DNA from: Methanomicrobiales archaeon
GTDB taxonomy: Archaea; Halobacteriota; Methanomicrobia; Methanomicrobiales; Methanospirillaceae
Reading direction: 5' to 3'
NCBI GenBank assembly: GCA_025358115.1
Contig: JANYKQ010000009.1
Location: 18,407-82,406 of the forward strand
DNA length: 64,000 bases
Shown here piece by piece: positions 53,236 through 63,146 of the stretch (positions are counted from its first letter, which is position 1; every line of letters starts with the position of its first letter). The translations under genes were made by a program, and so were the position numbers. The notes below the pieces were generated by a model that saw nothing but the letters and a program-made list of their open reading frames with translations, did no database searches and had not been told where the DNA came from.

Positions 53236-55566
53236 TTACGGATTTTTTCTTAAACGGTACGACCCCTCAGGTACTGCCATCTCGAACCGTGCACCCGTTC
53301 CCGGCTTACCGCTCTCCCGGATCGTAATGCCGGTGATCGCGAGGATCTCGCGGGCAAGGAAGAGACCCATACCGGAATTCTTCCCATAGCCGCGCTCAAA
53401 GATCTTCTCCTTGTCGGCAACCGGTATACCATCGCCATCATCATCGCAGATGATCAGGGGGTCGTCTCCGGATTCCTGAACAGAGAACCGGATGGTCGTG
53501 ATCTTCCCGCCGTGCCGGACTGCATTGTCCATCAGGTTGTAAAAAATCCTGGCGATAAGAGGATCGGCAAAAACTTCTGCACCTGCCGGGAGATCGTTTA
53601 TCACCCTGACCTGCCCGAGCGGGGCACCCTTTGCCGCCGCGTCTACGAGTGCCCGGCAGTCCTGCCAGACCGGGGCATTGACACCGATCTGCTCATATTC
53701 ACGGGTGAACTGTATCATGGAAGAGATTCTCTCTGCAGCAGTGTTGATCTTCTGGAAATATTTATTGAGAGTGGGATCCGGCTGTCTCTTCTCCAGGAGG
53801 GTTGCATATCCCTGCAACGCTGTCAGCTGGTTATTGATGTCGTGCCGGGTGATGGAGGAGAGAAGGTTGAGCTTCTTGTTCGCCCGGTGCAGCGCATCCT
53901 CTGTCCGTTTGCGATCGCTCATATCCGATGCAATGCTTAGCAGTACCGTCCTGCCACCCCATTCCATGATCTTTGCGTTTACATGGAGGGGGAATATTGA
54001 ACCGTCTTTCCGGAAATGCCGGACATCAAATTCTGCAATTCCCCGGTCACGAATCCGCTGCATCCGTTCCGCAATCAGCTGCTCACTCTCCGGTACGTCA
54101 ATTTCATGCAGATTCTTTGCGAGAAACTCCTCGCGGGTATACCCGTGGAGCCGGAGCGTCTGGTCGTTGACATAGAGGATTTTACCGTCAAAGTTATGGA
54201 CGATGACGGAAGCCGGGGCATCATCCGCTATCCGGGCAAGGAGCCGGATGTATTCTTCTGTCTGCTTGCGGGTGGATATATTCCGGGCATAGATCCGGAC
54301 AACCCGCAACTCTTTGTCCAGGGTAATATCTTCAGAAAATATCTCAGGGCCCAGGGGAATTTCACGGTAAATCCGGGGATCATTGCCTTTCTCAAGCAGC
54401 CTTATGATCTCTGCCTTGTCCTCAGGAATGAAGAGCGTGGGATCATCGGGAAGGTTCAGACCTTTAAGGATCGTCCGGGTTGCAGGATTGACATACATGA
54501 CCGTCCCCTTCGCGTCAAGCTCGATGATCGGGTCAGGGTTCAGCTCCGGGAAACTCGCCAGCCACTGGATTCGCTCCTCTGCCAGTTTGCCTTCGGTGAC
54601 ATCCTGGGTTACGACCACGGCACCGTCAACGCTCCCGTCGCTTCTTAAGAGGGGCAGAACCGAATTGAGGACAACTTTGTGCATGCCGCCGGAGCACTCG
54701 ATCTCAAGCTGCTCGTCAAGTGTGGTTTTGTGGTTCCTGATTGCCCGTGTTCCTGCCCAGTCAGGGGTTTCTATCAGGGATCCGTCTTCAAGTCGCCAGC
54801 ACTTGTTTTGGGGGAACTGACCCGTGCCCATGGAAGATGCCCTGCCCCAGATTCGCTCCGCCTCCGGGTTGATGGCAACAACCATTCCTTTCCCGTCCAG
54901 GATAAGCACACCTACCGGAAGGATCTCTATCACGGTTTTAAAGAGTTGCTCACTTTTGCGCCGGGCTCTCTCAGCCTGCCTGATATCGGTGATGTCGCTG
55001 ATTGCCACCCGTATCGATGGTTCTTTGCTGCCGGTAAGCCTGATCCCTTCCACCCGGGCATGGAACGTGGCCTTGTCACCCCGTTTGAGCATGAGGGTGG
55101 CATTGAGTTTCTTTTCAGACCTGAGAAGGTTTATGAAAAACTGGTCCCATATTTCATAATCTTCAGAAACGATCCAGGATCTGAACCGTGCAGTGATGAG
55201 TCGGATGCGGTCAACGCCAAGAAGGGTCGCAGCCGTCAGGTTCGCCTGTAAGATCAGGGCCTTTTCATTCAGGGTGAGATAGCCCAGCGGGGCAAACTCA
55301 TAGAGGTCAAGGTACTTGTCCCGCGATTCCTCCAGCTCAAGATGGGATCTCCTGAGTTCTTCTGCCTGCGTCTCGAGCTCGATCTGGTGTACCTGCAGCT
55401 CGTGGACCAGTTGCTCAGGAGTCTGCTCTTTTAAGTAGGGAGAGATTTTCTGTGAGCGATCGAGTTGCTCCTCTGCATAGTCCCTTAACAACCGATCGAT
55501 GCCCGATGGTTCCGGATTTTTCTCTTCTGACTTTTTTTTATCCGGTTTGTTCTTTCCCGCAATCAT
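53236..55566 (-). CDS. Four-PAS histidine kinase
   Basis: 776 aa, cytosolic. A charged coiled N-terminus (EQTPEQLVHELQVHQIELET) leads into PAS 1 (about 80-205, FAPLGYLTLNEKALILQANL), followed by three more PAS domains (to about 555), a dimerisation helix (SITRHDINNQLTALQGYATL) and a HATPase domain (NLMDNAVRHGG, CDDDGDGIPVAD, GKNSGMGLFLAREI). The same N-terminal module begins the 2056-aa kinase. It is the last gene of the second sensory operon; its ATG abuts the stop of the 471-aa gene. The partner regulator is probably the receiver domain in that upstream gene. Confidence 0.9.
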   Translation of the reverse strand: MIAGKNKPDKKKSEEKNPEPSGIDRLLRDYAEEQLDRSQKISPYLKEQTPEQLVHELQVHQIELETQAEELRRSHLELEESRDKYLDLYEFAPLGYLTLNEKALILQANLTAATLLGVDRIRLITARFRSWIVSEDYEIWDQFFINLLRSEKKLNATLMLKRGDKATFHARVEGIRLTGSKEPSIRVAISDITDIRQAERARRKSEQLFKTVIEILPVGVLILDGKGMVVAINPEAERIWGRASSMGTGQFPQNKCWRLEDGSLIETPDWAGTRAIRNHKTTLDEQLEIECSGGMHKVVLNSVLPLLRSDGSVDGAVVVTQDVTEGKLAEERIQWLASFPELNPDPIIELDAKGTVMYVNPATRTILKGLNLPDDPTLFIPEDKAEIIRLLEKGNDPRIYREIPLGPEIFSEDITLDKELRVVRIYARNISTRKQTEEYIRLLARIADDAPASVIVHNFDGKILYVNDQTLRLHGYTREEFLAKNLHEIDVPESEQLIAERMQRIRDRGIAEFDVRHFRKDGSIFPLHVNAKIMEWGGRTVLLSIASDMSDRKRTEDALHRANKKLNLLSSITRHDINNQLTALQGYATLLEKRQPDPTLNKYFQKINTAAERISSMIQFTREYEQIGVNAPVWQDCRALVDAAAKGAPLGQVRVINDLPAGAEVFADPLIARIFYNLMDNAVRHGGKITTIRFSVQESGDDPLIICDDDGDGIPVADKEKIFERGYGKNSGMGLFLAREILAITGITIRESGKPGTGARFEMAVPEGSYRLRKNP

Positions 55567-56982
55567 TCACACCCTCGTGTTTTCATCCCCGGCCATTCGC
55601 CACGCCCCTTTGGGTACCGTCAGCTCGAACCGTGCACCTTTGCCAATTTCTCCGGTCTCTTGGATCGTAATGCCGGTAATGTCGAGGATCTCCCGCACCA
55701 GAAAGAGCCCGAGACCCGTATGTTTGCCAAATCCCTGTAAGAATATCTGTTCCTTCTCCTGTGCAGGGATACCAGTTCCATTATCTTCCCATATGAGCGT
55801 GAGATCTTCTGAGAATATTTTATACAAGACTTCAATCTTATTTACCCGTTCTCCATGGCGGACTGCATTGTCAAAAAGGTTTTCAAATACCTTGCCGAGC
55901 ATCGGATCGGCGAAGATCTCAAGTTCTTGCATGTCGGGGGCGATGACATGAATTTCGGGAGTGTGGGTGTACAGGAGGAGGGGAGAGACTTTCTGCCAGC
56001 CTGCAGCCTTGACCCCGAGGTCCTGGTACGTCCGGGTGAAGTCGATTATATTTCGAATATCACGGGCTGCCTGCATGGATTTCTCCAGGTGTCCGAGCAG
56101 CAATGGTTCAGTAAGTCTTCTTTTTACCTGTTCCAGGTAGCCGAGCAGCACGGTCATCTTGTTTAAGATATCGTGCCGCGTGATGCTGCCCAGCAGGTTG
56201 AGTTTTTTATTGGCGAGAAAAAGTGCCTCCTCCGCCCGTTTGCGCTCGGTCACATCATGGGCGATAACGCAGACAAGGGCATTTTTCCCGCTGCGCTCTA
56301 TTATACCTGCGCTCATCTCGACATGGAGCTCGGAATGATCCTTGCACCGGCACCTCTGCTCACCAAGGCTGAACTGGCGTTCGGTGGCAATTTTCCGCAG
56401 TTTTCCATTGATGTCCTGAGGCTCGTGAGCCATGAGGTCATAGAGGGTAAGAGTCTTAAGATCCTCATCCAGATACCCGAACAATCGTTGGAATGCAGGG
56501 TTCACCTCGAGAATCTTTTTTGTATTGCAATCAACAATGACAATGGCCTCTCCTGCCTGGGTGACAACTGACCGGTACCGTTCTTCGCTCTCCCGGAGCT
56601 GGCGGTCGATCCGGTTCTTGTACAGGGCCATCCGGATGGTGGCATTGAGCTCCCGGTTCTGGACGGGCTTGACAAGATAGCCATAGGGTTGGGTGAGCTC
56701 TGCCTGGGCAAGGCGCTGATCATCAGCGTAGGCGGTGAGATAGACTACGGGGATGTTGACAATTGCCCGGATCTTTTCTGCAGTTTCGATCCCGTTCATG
56801 GGCCCGATCAGCTCGATATCCATGAGCACGAGATCGGGAGGATCAGAAGTTACCGAACTGATCGCGTCCTTGCCGGTGGAAACGGGTTCCTGCACCGTGT
56901 AGCCGAGTGAGGTGAGGGTGTGGACGAGGCTGGCTGCGATGAGGGCTTCGTCTTCAACAACAAGGATTGTTGACTTATCCAT
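55567..56982 (-). CDS. Receiver-PAS histidine kinase
   Basis: 471 aa. The receiver (4-122) is complete: VEDE, phosphoacceptor Asp55 (DLVLMDIELIGPMNG), Thr in YLTAYADD, Lys in YLVKPVQNREL. It is a close paralogue of the Asn55 pseudo-receiver at 40384. One PAS domain (about 140-255) and a transmitter follow. The H-box differs from its relatives, SITRHDILNKMTVLLGYLEQ, with Ile-Leu-Asn-Lys in place of Ile-Asn-Asn-Gln, but the His is kept. HATPase motifs are intact (NLFDNAVRHGE, WEDNGTGIPAQE, GKHTGLGLFLVREI). It overlaps the 2056-aa gene by eight bases and abuts the next. Confidence 0.9.
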   Translation of the reverse strand: MDKSTILVVEDEALIAASLVHTLTSLGYTVQEPVSTGKDAISSVTSDPPDLVLMDIELIGPMNGIETAEKIRAIVNIPVVYLTAYADDQRLAQAELTQPYGYLVKPVQNRELNATIRMALYKNRIDRQLRESEERYRSVVTQAGEAIVIVDCNTKKILEVNPAFQRLFGYLDEDLKTLTLYDLMAHEPQDINGKLRKIATERQFSLGEQRCRCKDHSELHVEMSAGIIERSGKNALVCVIAHDVTERKRAEEALFLANKKLNLLGSITRHDILNKMTVLLGYLEQVKRRLTEPLLLGHLEKSMQAARDIRNIIDFTRTYQDLGVKAAGWQKVSPLLLYTHTPEIHVIAPDMQELEIFADPMLGKVFENLFDNAVRHGERVNKIEVLYKIFSEDLTLIWEDNGTGIPAQEKEQIFLQGFGKHTGLGLFLVREILDITGITIQETGEIGKGARFELTVPKGAWRMAGDENTRV

Positions 56983-59900
56983 CGTCTTTTCGCTCCTTAC
57001 CTTCCGGTTCTGAAAACCGGATCGTGTATTTGGTTCCTCTCTCCGGGTTGATCTCCAGGGTTCCCCGCAACTGGTGCTTTACAATGAACCCGATGAGATA
57101 CAGGCCAAGAGAATGCGTTGCAGCACCATCAGCCCCTTTGGGTATACCAATCCCGTTATCTGATATCGTGAGACGATAATCTTTGCCCTCACGGGACAGG
57201 GTAAGTGCAATGGTGCAGGGCTCGTTCCTCTCACTGCTGCAGGAAAATGTATCCGGGAAGGCATACTTCAGGGCGTTGGTCACGATCTCGCTCATGACCA
57301 TACCGCAGGGGATGGCCGTTGCGATGGGCATCTTTACCTCACCCATCTCGATCCTGCACCGGATATCTACACCCTTGCTGTATACCTGGAACAGGTACCG
57401 GGTCAGGTTCTCTGAATATTCTGCAAAATTGATTTCTGCGAGGTCTTTTGTCAGGTACAGCGATTCATGGACCAGCGCCATGCTCCGCACCCGGGTCTCC
57501 AGGTCCCTCAACAGGGAGATGTTCACCGGATTGGTGAGAGTGTCGATCTGGAGATCGATTAAGGAGATGATCCCGGAAAGGTTGTTCTTGACCCGGTGGT
57601 GGATCTCCCGGAGCAGGACTTCCTTTTCGGCAAGGGCAGACCTGATGGTATCTTCTGCATCTTTCCGTTCCGTGATATCTTCAGCAGAGCCAAGAATCTG
57701 CCGCACGGCTTCCTGCTGATCGCGAAGGAACACAATATCCCGGCTGTGGAGCATACGCCATCTGCCATCCGCATGCTTCATCCGGTACTCGCATGTCAGG
57801 ATCTCGCCATCTTTTGCGGATTTCATCTGCTCATGGTGACGGGCCACCGTTTGTGCATCCTCGAGATGGAGGATATTTTCAAACAATGCCGATCCATATA
57901 TCCGGAGTTGTTCTGGGGTGTATCCTAAGAAATCCAGGATCTCCCGGTTGGTATACACGTTGCGGTGCTCGTTCAGGTCATAGATATAGATCAGCGTGGG
58001 CGTTGATTCGAGAACGCTGCTGATAAAATGCCTGTTCTCCTGGAGAACCTCTTCAGCTTTTTTGCGTTCGGTGATGTCATGGGAAATTCCCAGGATGGCA
58101 AACGGGCGGCCATCTGCCTCCCGCAGAAGTCGTGCGGAGTTCTCAACCCGGATGATCGAACCATCCTTACAGTATTCGTCGGTTTCAAAAAAGACAGAGC
58201 GATCGGGGTCTGCACTTCCGGTGGCTTCAAGAGCCATCTCCTCCTCAAGACGCTTAATGACCGTAGCAACCGATTCAGGCGTCATCATCTGGTCCATGGT
58301 CTGGCCGATTGCCTCCTCCGGGGTAAAACCCCGCATCTTTTTCACGGACGGGCTCATGTAGGTGAGGTGTAAGTCCATGCCAAAGATCCAGATCGTATCG
58401 GTGGTATTTTCTGCTATGAGCCGGTACTTCTCCTCGCTCTCAAGGAGGGCTTCCTCTGCCTGTTTGCGCCGGGTGATATCGCGGGCGGCAGCAAAAATAC
58501 CCTGAATCGCTCCGGATGCATCCCGGTAGACGGTCGCATTATACAGGACAGACGTTATCCTTCCATCCTTATGCCGGACCTCAAGCGGGTAATCCCTGAC
58601 ACTTCCTTCCTCAAACACCGCCTGGTACCCTTTCTGGGCAATTCCGGGTTGAGTGAAATAGTCTGAGAAATCGGTCCCGATAAGGTTCTGACGGGGCTGG
58701 CCGGTCACCTGCTCGGTTGCCACGTTCACATCCATGATCTTTCCTTCAGGAGAGATCGTGACGAGCGGATCCAGGCTCGCCTCGATCAGCTTCCGGTTAT
58801 AATCACCCAGATCCCTTATCTCGTGTTCAATTTTTTTCTGGAGGGTGATATCGGTCTGAACCGACAGGGAATGAAGGATCACGCCATCCGGGCTTCTGAC
58901 GGCTTCCGTGTTGAGGAGTACGATTCTTTTTTCGCCCGTACTGCCAATTATGGTCATCTCCTCGTCCTGAATGCGTCCGGACTCCTTCCATTTCGCGAAC
59001 AATTCTCTCATCTTTGCCTGGGATTCGGGGGCATAGATCGCACTGAGCGGAGAACCGATCATCGCATCTTTCTCACGATTGAGAATGTTCAGCGCAGCAT
59101 GGTTGAGATCCAGGATCTTTCCTTCAGGAGAGATCAGGTAGCAGTAGTGGGGATTATTGTCAAAGAATATGTGGAACTTTGATTCACTCTCGCGGAGTGC
59201 CTCTTCCGCCCGTTTGCGTTCAGTGATATCCATGCCGTATGAGATCGTTCCATCATGCTGCCCGTCAACCCGGATCTCGCTGTTCTTCCAGACAATATAG
59301 CGTTCCTCACCGGTTTTTGTGAGGATCGGGTTTTCAAAATGTTCCGGGAGACCTCCGGCAAGCAGCCGGTTGAACTCTTCCCAGACACCGGGATACCGCT
59401 CTCTGGGTACAATTACCTCGAACCAGTTGCGCCCGGCCAGCTCCGCAGCGGTATACCCGGTGATCTCTTCTGCGGCCTCGTTAAAGATGGAGATCGTCCC
59501 GTGTTTGTCAAGCCCGACAATCATCGTGTTTGCGGTCTGGATCAGGGTTTCCGCATACTCTTTGGCGGATTTGAGGGAAAGCTCTGCCAGTTTCAGATCC
59601 GTGATATCCTCTGCAATGCCGGCTACGCGAAATGTCTTTCCCGTTTTATCGGCAATCGGGAAATTCCGTGACCGGACCCATCGCACGGTACCGTCGGGCA
59701 GGACAATCCGGTAATCCATATTAACAAAAATAGCGTCTTCGAATTCTTTCCGGATGGATTCCTGTAACCGGGGCAGGTCATCCGGGTAAACGGCTTCGAG
59801 AAATGAATACGGGTTGTCCATCAGTGACTGGCAGGATCGTTTCCAGATCGCTTCATAGGCCGGGCTGACGTAGATGAACCGGTTCAATGCCCGGTCGTGA

Positions 59901-62900
59901 ATATAAAAAACACTCGTGATGGTCTCGGTGACCTGGCGGAGGCGCTCTTCGCTCTCCTGTAATGCCTGATCGGCCCGCCGGCGCTCCGTGATATCGTACA
60001 TGGTCACGAATACCTGGTACGGTGTCGTTTCCCCGCTCCGGAACTGGGGTTCCGCATTGGCGCTGATCCAGGTGAAGTCATCCCGTCCCGGATTGTACAC
60101 CCCGACAATCAGATCTTTGACGGGTTTTTGGGACCGGAACGCGATCATGGAGGGGTGTTGCTCAGGAGGCAGGAGTTCCCCGTCTTCTGACACCACTTTC
60201 CAGCGGGGATCATAGGAGTCCCTTCCCAGGAACTGTTCACGGGTCAGGCCAAACATCCTCAGGGCTGCCGGGTTCGCATCAATAAGGGCGCCATCAGCGT
60301 GCTGGTAAAAAACCCCGGGGGCCATGCTCTCAAACAGGGTCCGGAATTTCGTCTCGCTTTCCCGCAGTGCCTCTTCTGCCTGTTGCCTGCGCAACGATGC
60401 TGCTACAATGTGCGCGAACGATTCCAGAAGTTCTGTTGGGGGATCTGCCAGGCCGGGCTTTATTCCCATTACCGATGTACCATACAGCTCACCATCGATC
60501 ACATGGGCAATATGAATGAAATGATCGATCCCTGCAAGGCTCTGGATACTTGCGCTGATCGCAGGTGGGATCTGCCCGTAACTTAATTCGGTTATTGTCC
60601 GTTTAGTACCGACGATATTTTGGGTGATGTCCAGGTACATCTCTTCGCTGATCGGGTACTGGATATCGTCCAGTCCCTTCCCCAGTAACCCGAGTGCAGT
60701 ATCCACGGCGCCCGGCATACCTTCCAGCATTCCCGGTGCGAGCTCAATTGCCGAGACTTCGAGCTGTCGTTTCACCGGGTCGTATACGGTAAATATCGTT
60801 ACAACTGCAGCGGACATCCCGGAGAGAATTTTTGCAGCTGTTTTCTCAACATGCTGACCCGAGGGCAGCTCTGCAAACCCCCGTTCCATCCGGTTGAGCG
60901 CTGTCAGGTACCGGTTGTTTCGCTCCAGTTCCTCTTTGCTCTCCCGTAGCGCTTCTTCTGCCCGCTTGCGCCCGGTGACGTCCCGGATGGAAATGAGGTC
61001 TGAGGGTTTCCCCTCATAACTGATGACCTTGCCAATGCTCTCCACCCAGAATTTATTCCCTTTTGCCGATATCGCATGGTATTGCGCAAGGTATGCATCG
61101 TGACCCTGGGCTACCTGCATAAAGTCCCTTGCGACATCCTCCCGGGACTCCGGTGCGATAAATTCCATCACATTCCTGCCAATGAGTACCGCACAGGTAT
61201 CGGCTTCTATCGTGCGAGCAGCCGAATTGTTTGCAAAAAGGATTGTCCCCTGTAAATCAAGGATCAGGATTCCTTCAAGGGAGTGCTCAACGAGAGACCG
61301 GAACTTCTCTTCACTCTCCCGCAGTGCTGTTTCAGCCTGCCTGCGCCCGGTGAGATCGATATCTATGCAGAAGAGTTCCTTTCCCCCCGAAGATTGTTTG
61401 ACGATTGCATGACTGGAAAAGACCGCCACGCGGGACCCATCCTTCCTCATGAGGGATAGTTCTGACGCCGGAATGGGTTGGCCGGTATCCGCCATGAACG
61501 CAATCGCTTTCCGGACATCATCCTGCATTTCCGGTGGGATGATCAGTTCGACAAGGTTCTTTCCAATGGCCTCACCAGCGGTATACCCGTAGAGACTTTC
61601 GGATGCAGCATTCCAGTATTGCGTTGTGCCATCCATACCGTAACCCTGTACCGCTATGGACGGGATATGCTGGAGCAGCATCCTGAACCGCTCCTCGCTC
61701 TCCCGCAGTGCATCCTCTGCCTGTTTACGGTCGGTGATGTCGCGGATACTGGCCCCGATCTTTACGCTATTCCCTGTCTTAAAAATGAATGAATTTTCCT
61801 GTACTATTTTATGTGACCCATCGGCGCATTTAATTGTATTTTCCCCGCTCATCCCCGGCCAGCTGTTTTTTGATTCTAAAATATTTTTCACAAAATTTTT
61901 CAGGTTTTCAAATAATACCGGCGTCTTTTGTTCATCGGGAGTCAGCCGGTACATCAGTTCCCAAATGGGCTTTCCAATAATTTCGCGATGCAGTATCCCG
62001 GTGACAGACTCCATACTCTTGTTCCAGATAGCGACATTTCCCTGCTCATCTGAAATTATGATTCCATCAAGCGATTGCTCTACGTGGGTCCGGAATTTCT
62101 CCTCGCTCTCGCGCAGGGTCTCCTCAGTTTTTTTCCGTTCGGCAACCTCTGCACGTAAATCCCTGTTGACCTCGGAGAGTTGATCCGTACGTTCATCTAC
62201 CAGCCTCTCCAGATTGTCCCGGGCATCGCTGAGCGATTTTTCTGCCCTCTTGCGTTCGGTTATATCATTTGCATAGATCCGGACGGACGAGAATTCCGGG
62301 ATGAAAAAAACCGTGGCCTGGAATACCCGGTCCTGGACCCTGATATTCCTCACTTCCTCTTTTGATTCAGTTATCGCAGTTCCGTCAAGACGCTCACGGA
62401 TATCCCGGGGGATGAAAACAAGGGGATCTTGCTCCCCCGTCACTTCAAGGAACCGGAGGGTTGCCGGATTTGCGTACAGGATCTCACCATGAGCGTCAGC
62501 TTCAAGAATAATGAGCGGGGTGAGCCGGGGAAATGAGGCGAGGTGGGTTGCATGCTCTTCCGCCCGCCGTATGTCTGAAATATCACTTACGGCAAGGCGT
62601 ACGGAGATCGTTTCTTCACTGCTGTCGGTGAGCCGGATGCCTTCGAGCCGGGCCGGGAACGCTGCCCCGTCACCCCGGACAATCGTGAGCATGCAGGACT
62701 GCCGGTCGTCCTGTTTGAGGATACCGGTGAAATACCGGTACCACGAATCCTGGTCTTGGGGAGCAATGAATTTACTGAACCGTGCCGTGATCAGGTTTTT
62801 TCGCTCAGCTCCAAGGATCACTGCTCCGTTAAGGTTCACCTCAGTGATCATCGCCTTGTCAGTGAGTGTAAGATAGCCAAGCGGGGCAAATTCATACAGG

Positions 62901-63145
62901 TCAAGGTACTTGTCCCGCGACTCCTCCAGTGCAAGATGAGCACGCCTCAGTTCTTCAGCCTGCGTCTCGAGCTCGATCTGGTGTACCTGGAGTTCGTGGA
63001 CCAGTTGTTCCGGCGTCTGCCCTTTCAGGTCGGCAGAACGCTTCGGAACGCGGGCGAGCTGCTCTTCAGCTGCATCCCTCAGGGAGTGTCTGTCTCCCGG
63101 AGTACCGGGATTTTTCTCTTCCGGCTTCTTCTCCCCCGCAGCCAT
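56975..63145 (-). CDS. Giant PAS/GAF histidine kinase, HisKA_2 type
   Basis: 2056 aa with no membrane segment. After the same coiled N-terminal module as the 776-aa kinase come about twelve PAS domains and one GAF, counted by their DIT(E/D)RKxAE linkers: five PAS, then the GAF (about 755-920, NRMERGFAELPSGQHV to LLESFAHIVAASLRRQ), then seven PAS to about 1850. The transmitter has LREIHHRVKNNLSGIISLID and a HATPase domain (MSEIVTNALKYAF, ISDNGIGIPKG, HSLGLYLIGFIVKHQL). Such length allows integration of many cytosolic signals, but how many PAS domains bind ligands is unknown. One base separates it from the upstream kinase, and its end overlaps the receiver-kinase gene. Confidence 0.9.
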   Translation of the reverse strand: MAAGEKKPEEKNPGTPGDRHSLRDAAEEQLARVPKRSADLKGQTPEQLVHELQVHQIELETQAEELRRAHLALEESRDKYLDLYEFAPLGYLTLTDKAMITEVNLNGAVILGAERKNLITARFSKFIAPQDQDSWYRYFTGILKQDDRQSCMLTIVRGDGAAFPARLEGIRLTDSSEETISVRLAVSDISDIRRAEEHATHLASFPRLTPLIILEADAHGEILYANPATLRFLEVTGEQDPLVFIPRDIRERLDGTAITESKEEVRNIRVQDRVFQATVFFIPEFSSVRIYANDITERKRAEKSLSDARDNLERLVDERTDQLSEVNRDLRAEVAERKKTEETLRESEEKFRTHVEQSLDGIIISDEQGNVAIWNKSMESVTGILHREIIGKPIWELMYRLTPDEQKTPVLFENLKNFVKNILESKNSWPGMSGENTIKCADGSHKIVQENSFIFKTGNSVKIGASIRDITDRKQAEDALRESEERFRMLLQHIPSIAVQGYGMDGTTQYWNAASESLYGYTAGEAIGKNLVELIIPPEMQDDVRKAIAFMADTGQPIPASELSLMRKDGSRVAVFSSHAIVKQSSGGKELFCIDIDLTGRRQAETALRESEEKFRSLVEHSLEGILILDLQGTILFANNSAARTIEADTCAVLIGRNVMEFIAPESREDVARDFMQVAQGHDAYLAQYHAISAKGNKFWVESIGKVISYEGKPSDLISIRDVTGRKRAEEALRESKEELERNNRYLTALNRMERGFAELPSGQHVEKTAAKILSGMSAAVVTIFTVYDPVKRQLEVSAIELAPGMLEGMPGAVDTALGLLGKGLDDIQYPISEEMYLDITQNIVGTKRTITELSYGQIPPAISASIQSLAGIDHFIHIAHVIDGELYGTSVMGIKPGLADPPTELLESFAHIVAASLRRQQAEEALRESETKFRTLFESMAPGVFYQHADGALIDANPAALRMFGLTREQFLGRDSYDPRWKVVSEDGELLPPEQHPSMIAFRSQKPVKDLIVGVYNPGRDDFTWISANAEPQFRSGETTPYQVFVTMYDITERRRADQALQESEERLRQVTETITSVFYIHDRALNRFIYVSPAYEAIWKRSCQSLMDNPYSFLEAVYPDDLPRLQESIRKEFEDAIFVNMDYRIVLPDGTVRWVRSRNFPIADKTGKTFRVAGIAEDITDLKLAELSLKSAKEYAETLIQTANTMIVGLDKHGTISIFNEAAEEITGYTAAELAGRNWFEVIVPRERYPGVWEEFNRLLAGGLPEHFENPILTKTGEERYIVWKNSEIRVDGQHDGTISYGMDITERKRAEEALRESESKFHIFFDNNPHYCYLISPEGKILDLNHAALNILNREKDAMIGSPLSAIYAPESQAKMRELFAKWKESGRIQDEEMTIIGSTGEKRIVLLNTEAVRSPDGVILHSLSVQTDITLQKKIEHEIRDLGDYNRKLIEASLDPLVTISPEGKIMDVNVATEQVTGQPRQNLIGTDFSDYFTQPGIAQKGYQAVFEEGSVRDYPLEVRHKDGRITSVLYNATVYRDASGAIQGIFAAARDITRRKQAEEALLESEEKYRLIAENTTDTIWIFGMDLHLTYMSPSVKKMRGFTPEEAIGQTMDQMMTPESVATVIKRLEEEMALEATGSADPDRSVFFETDEYCKDGSIIRVENSARLLREADGRPFAILGISHDITERKKAEEVLQENRHFISSVLESTPTLIYIYDLNEHRNVYTNREILDFLGYTPEQLRIYGSALFENILHLEDAQTVARHHEQMKSAKDGEILTCEYRMKHADGRWRMLHSRDIVFLRDQQEAVRQILGSAEDITERKDAEDTIRSALAEKEVLLREIHHRVKNNLSGIISLIDLQIDTLTNPVNISLLRDLETRVRSMALVHESLYLTKDLAEINFAEYSENLTRYLFQVYSKGVDIRCRIEMGEVKMPIATAIPCGMVMSEIVTNALKYAFPDTFSCSSERNEPCTIALTLSREGKDYRLTISDNGIGIPKGADGAATHSLGLYLIGFIVKHQLRGTLEINPERGTKYTIRFSEPEGKERKDDG

Positions 63146-63146
63146 G

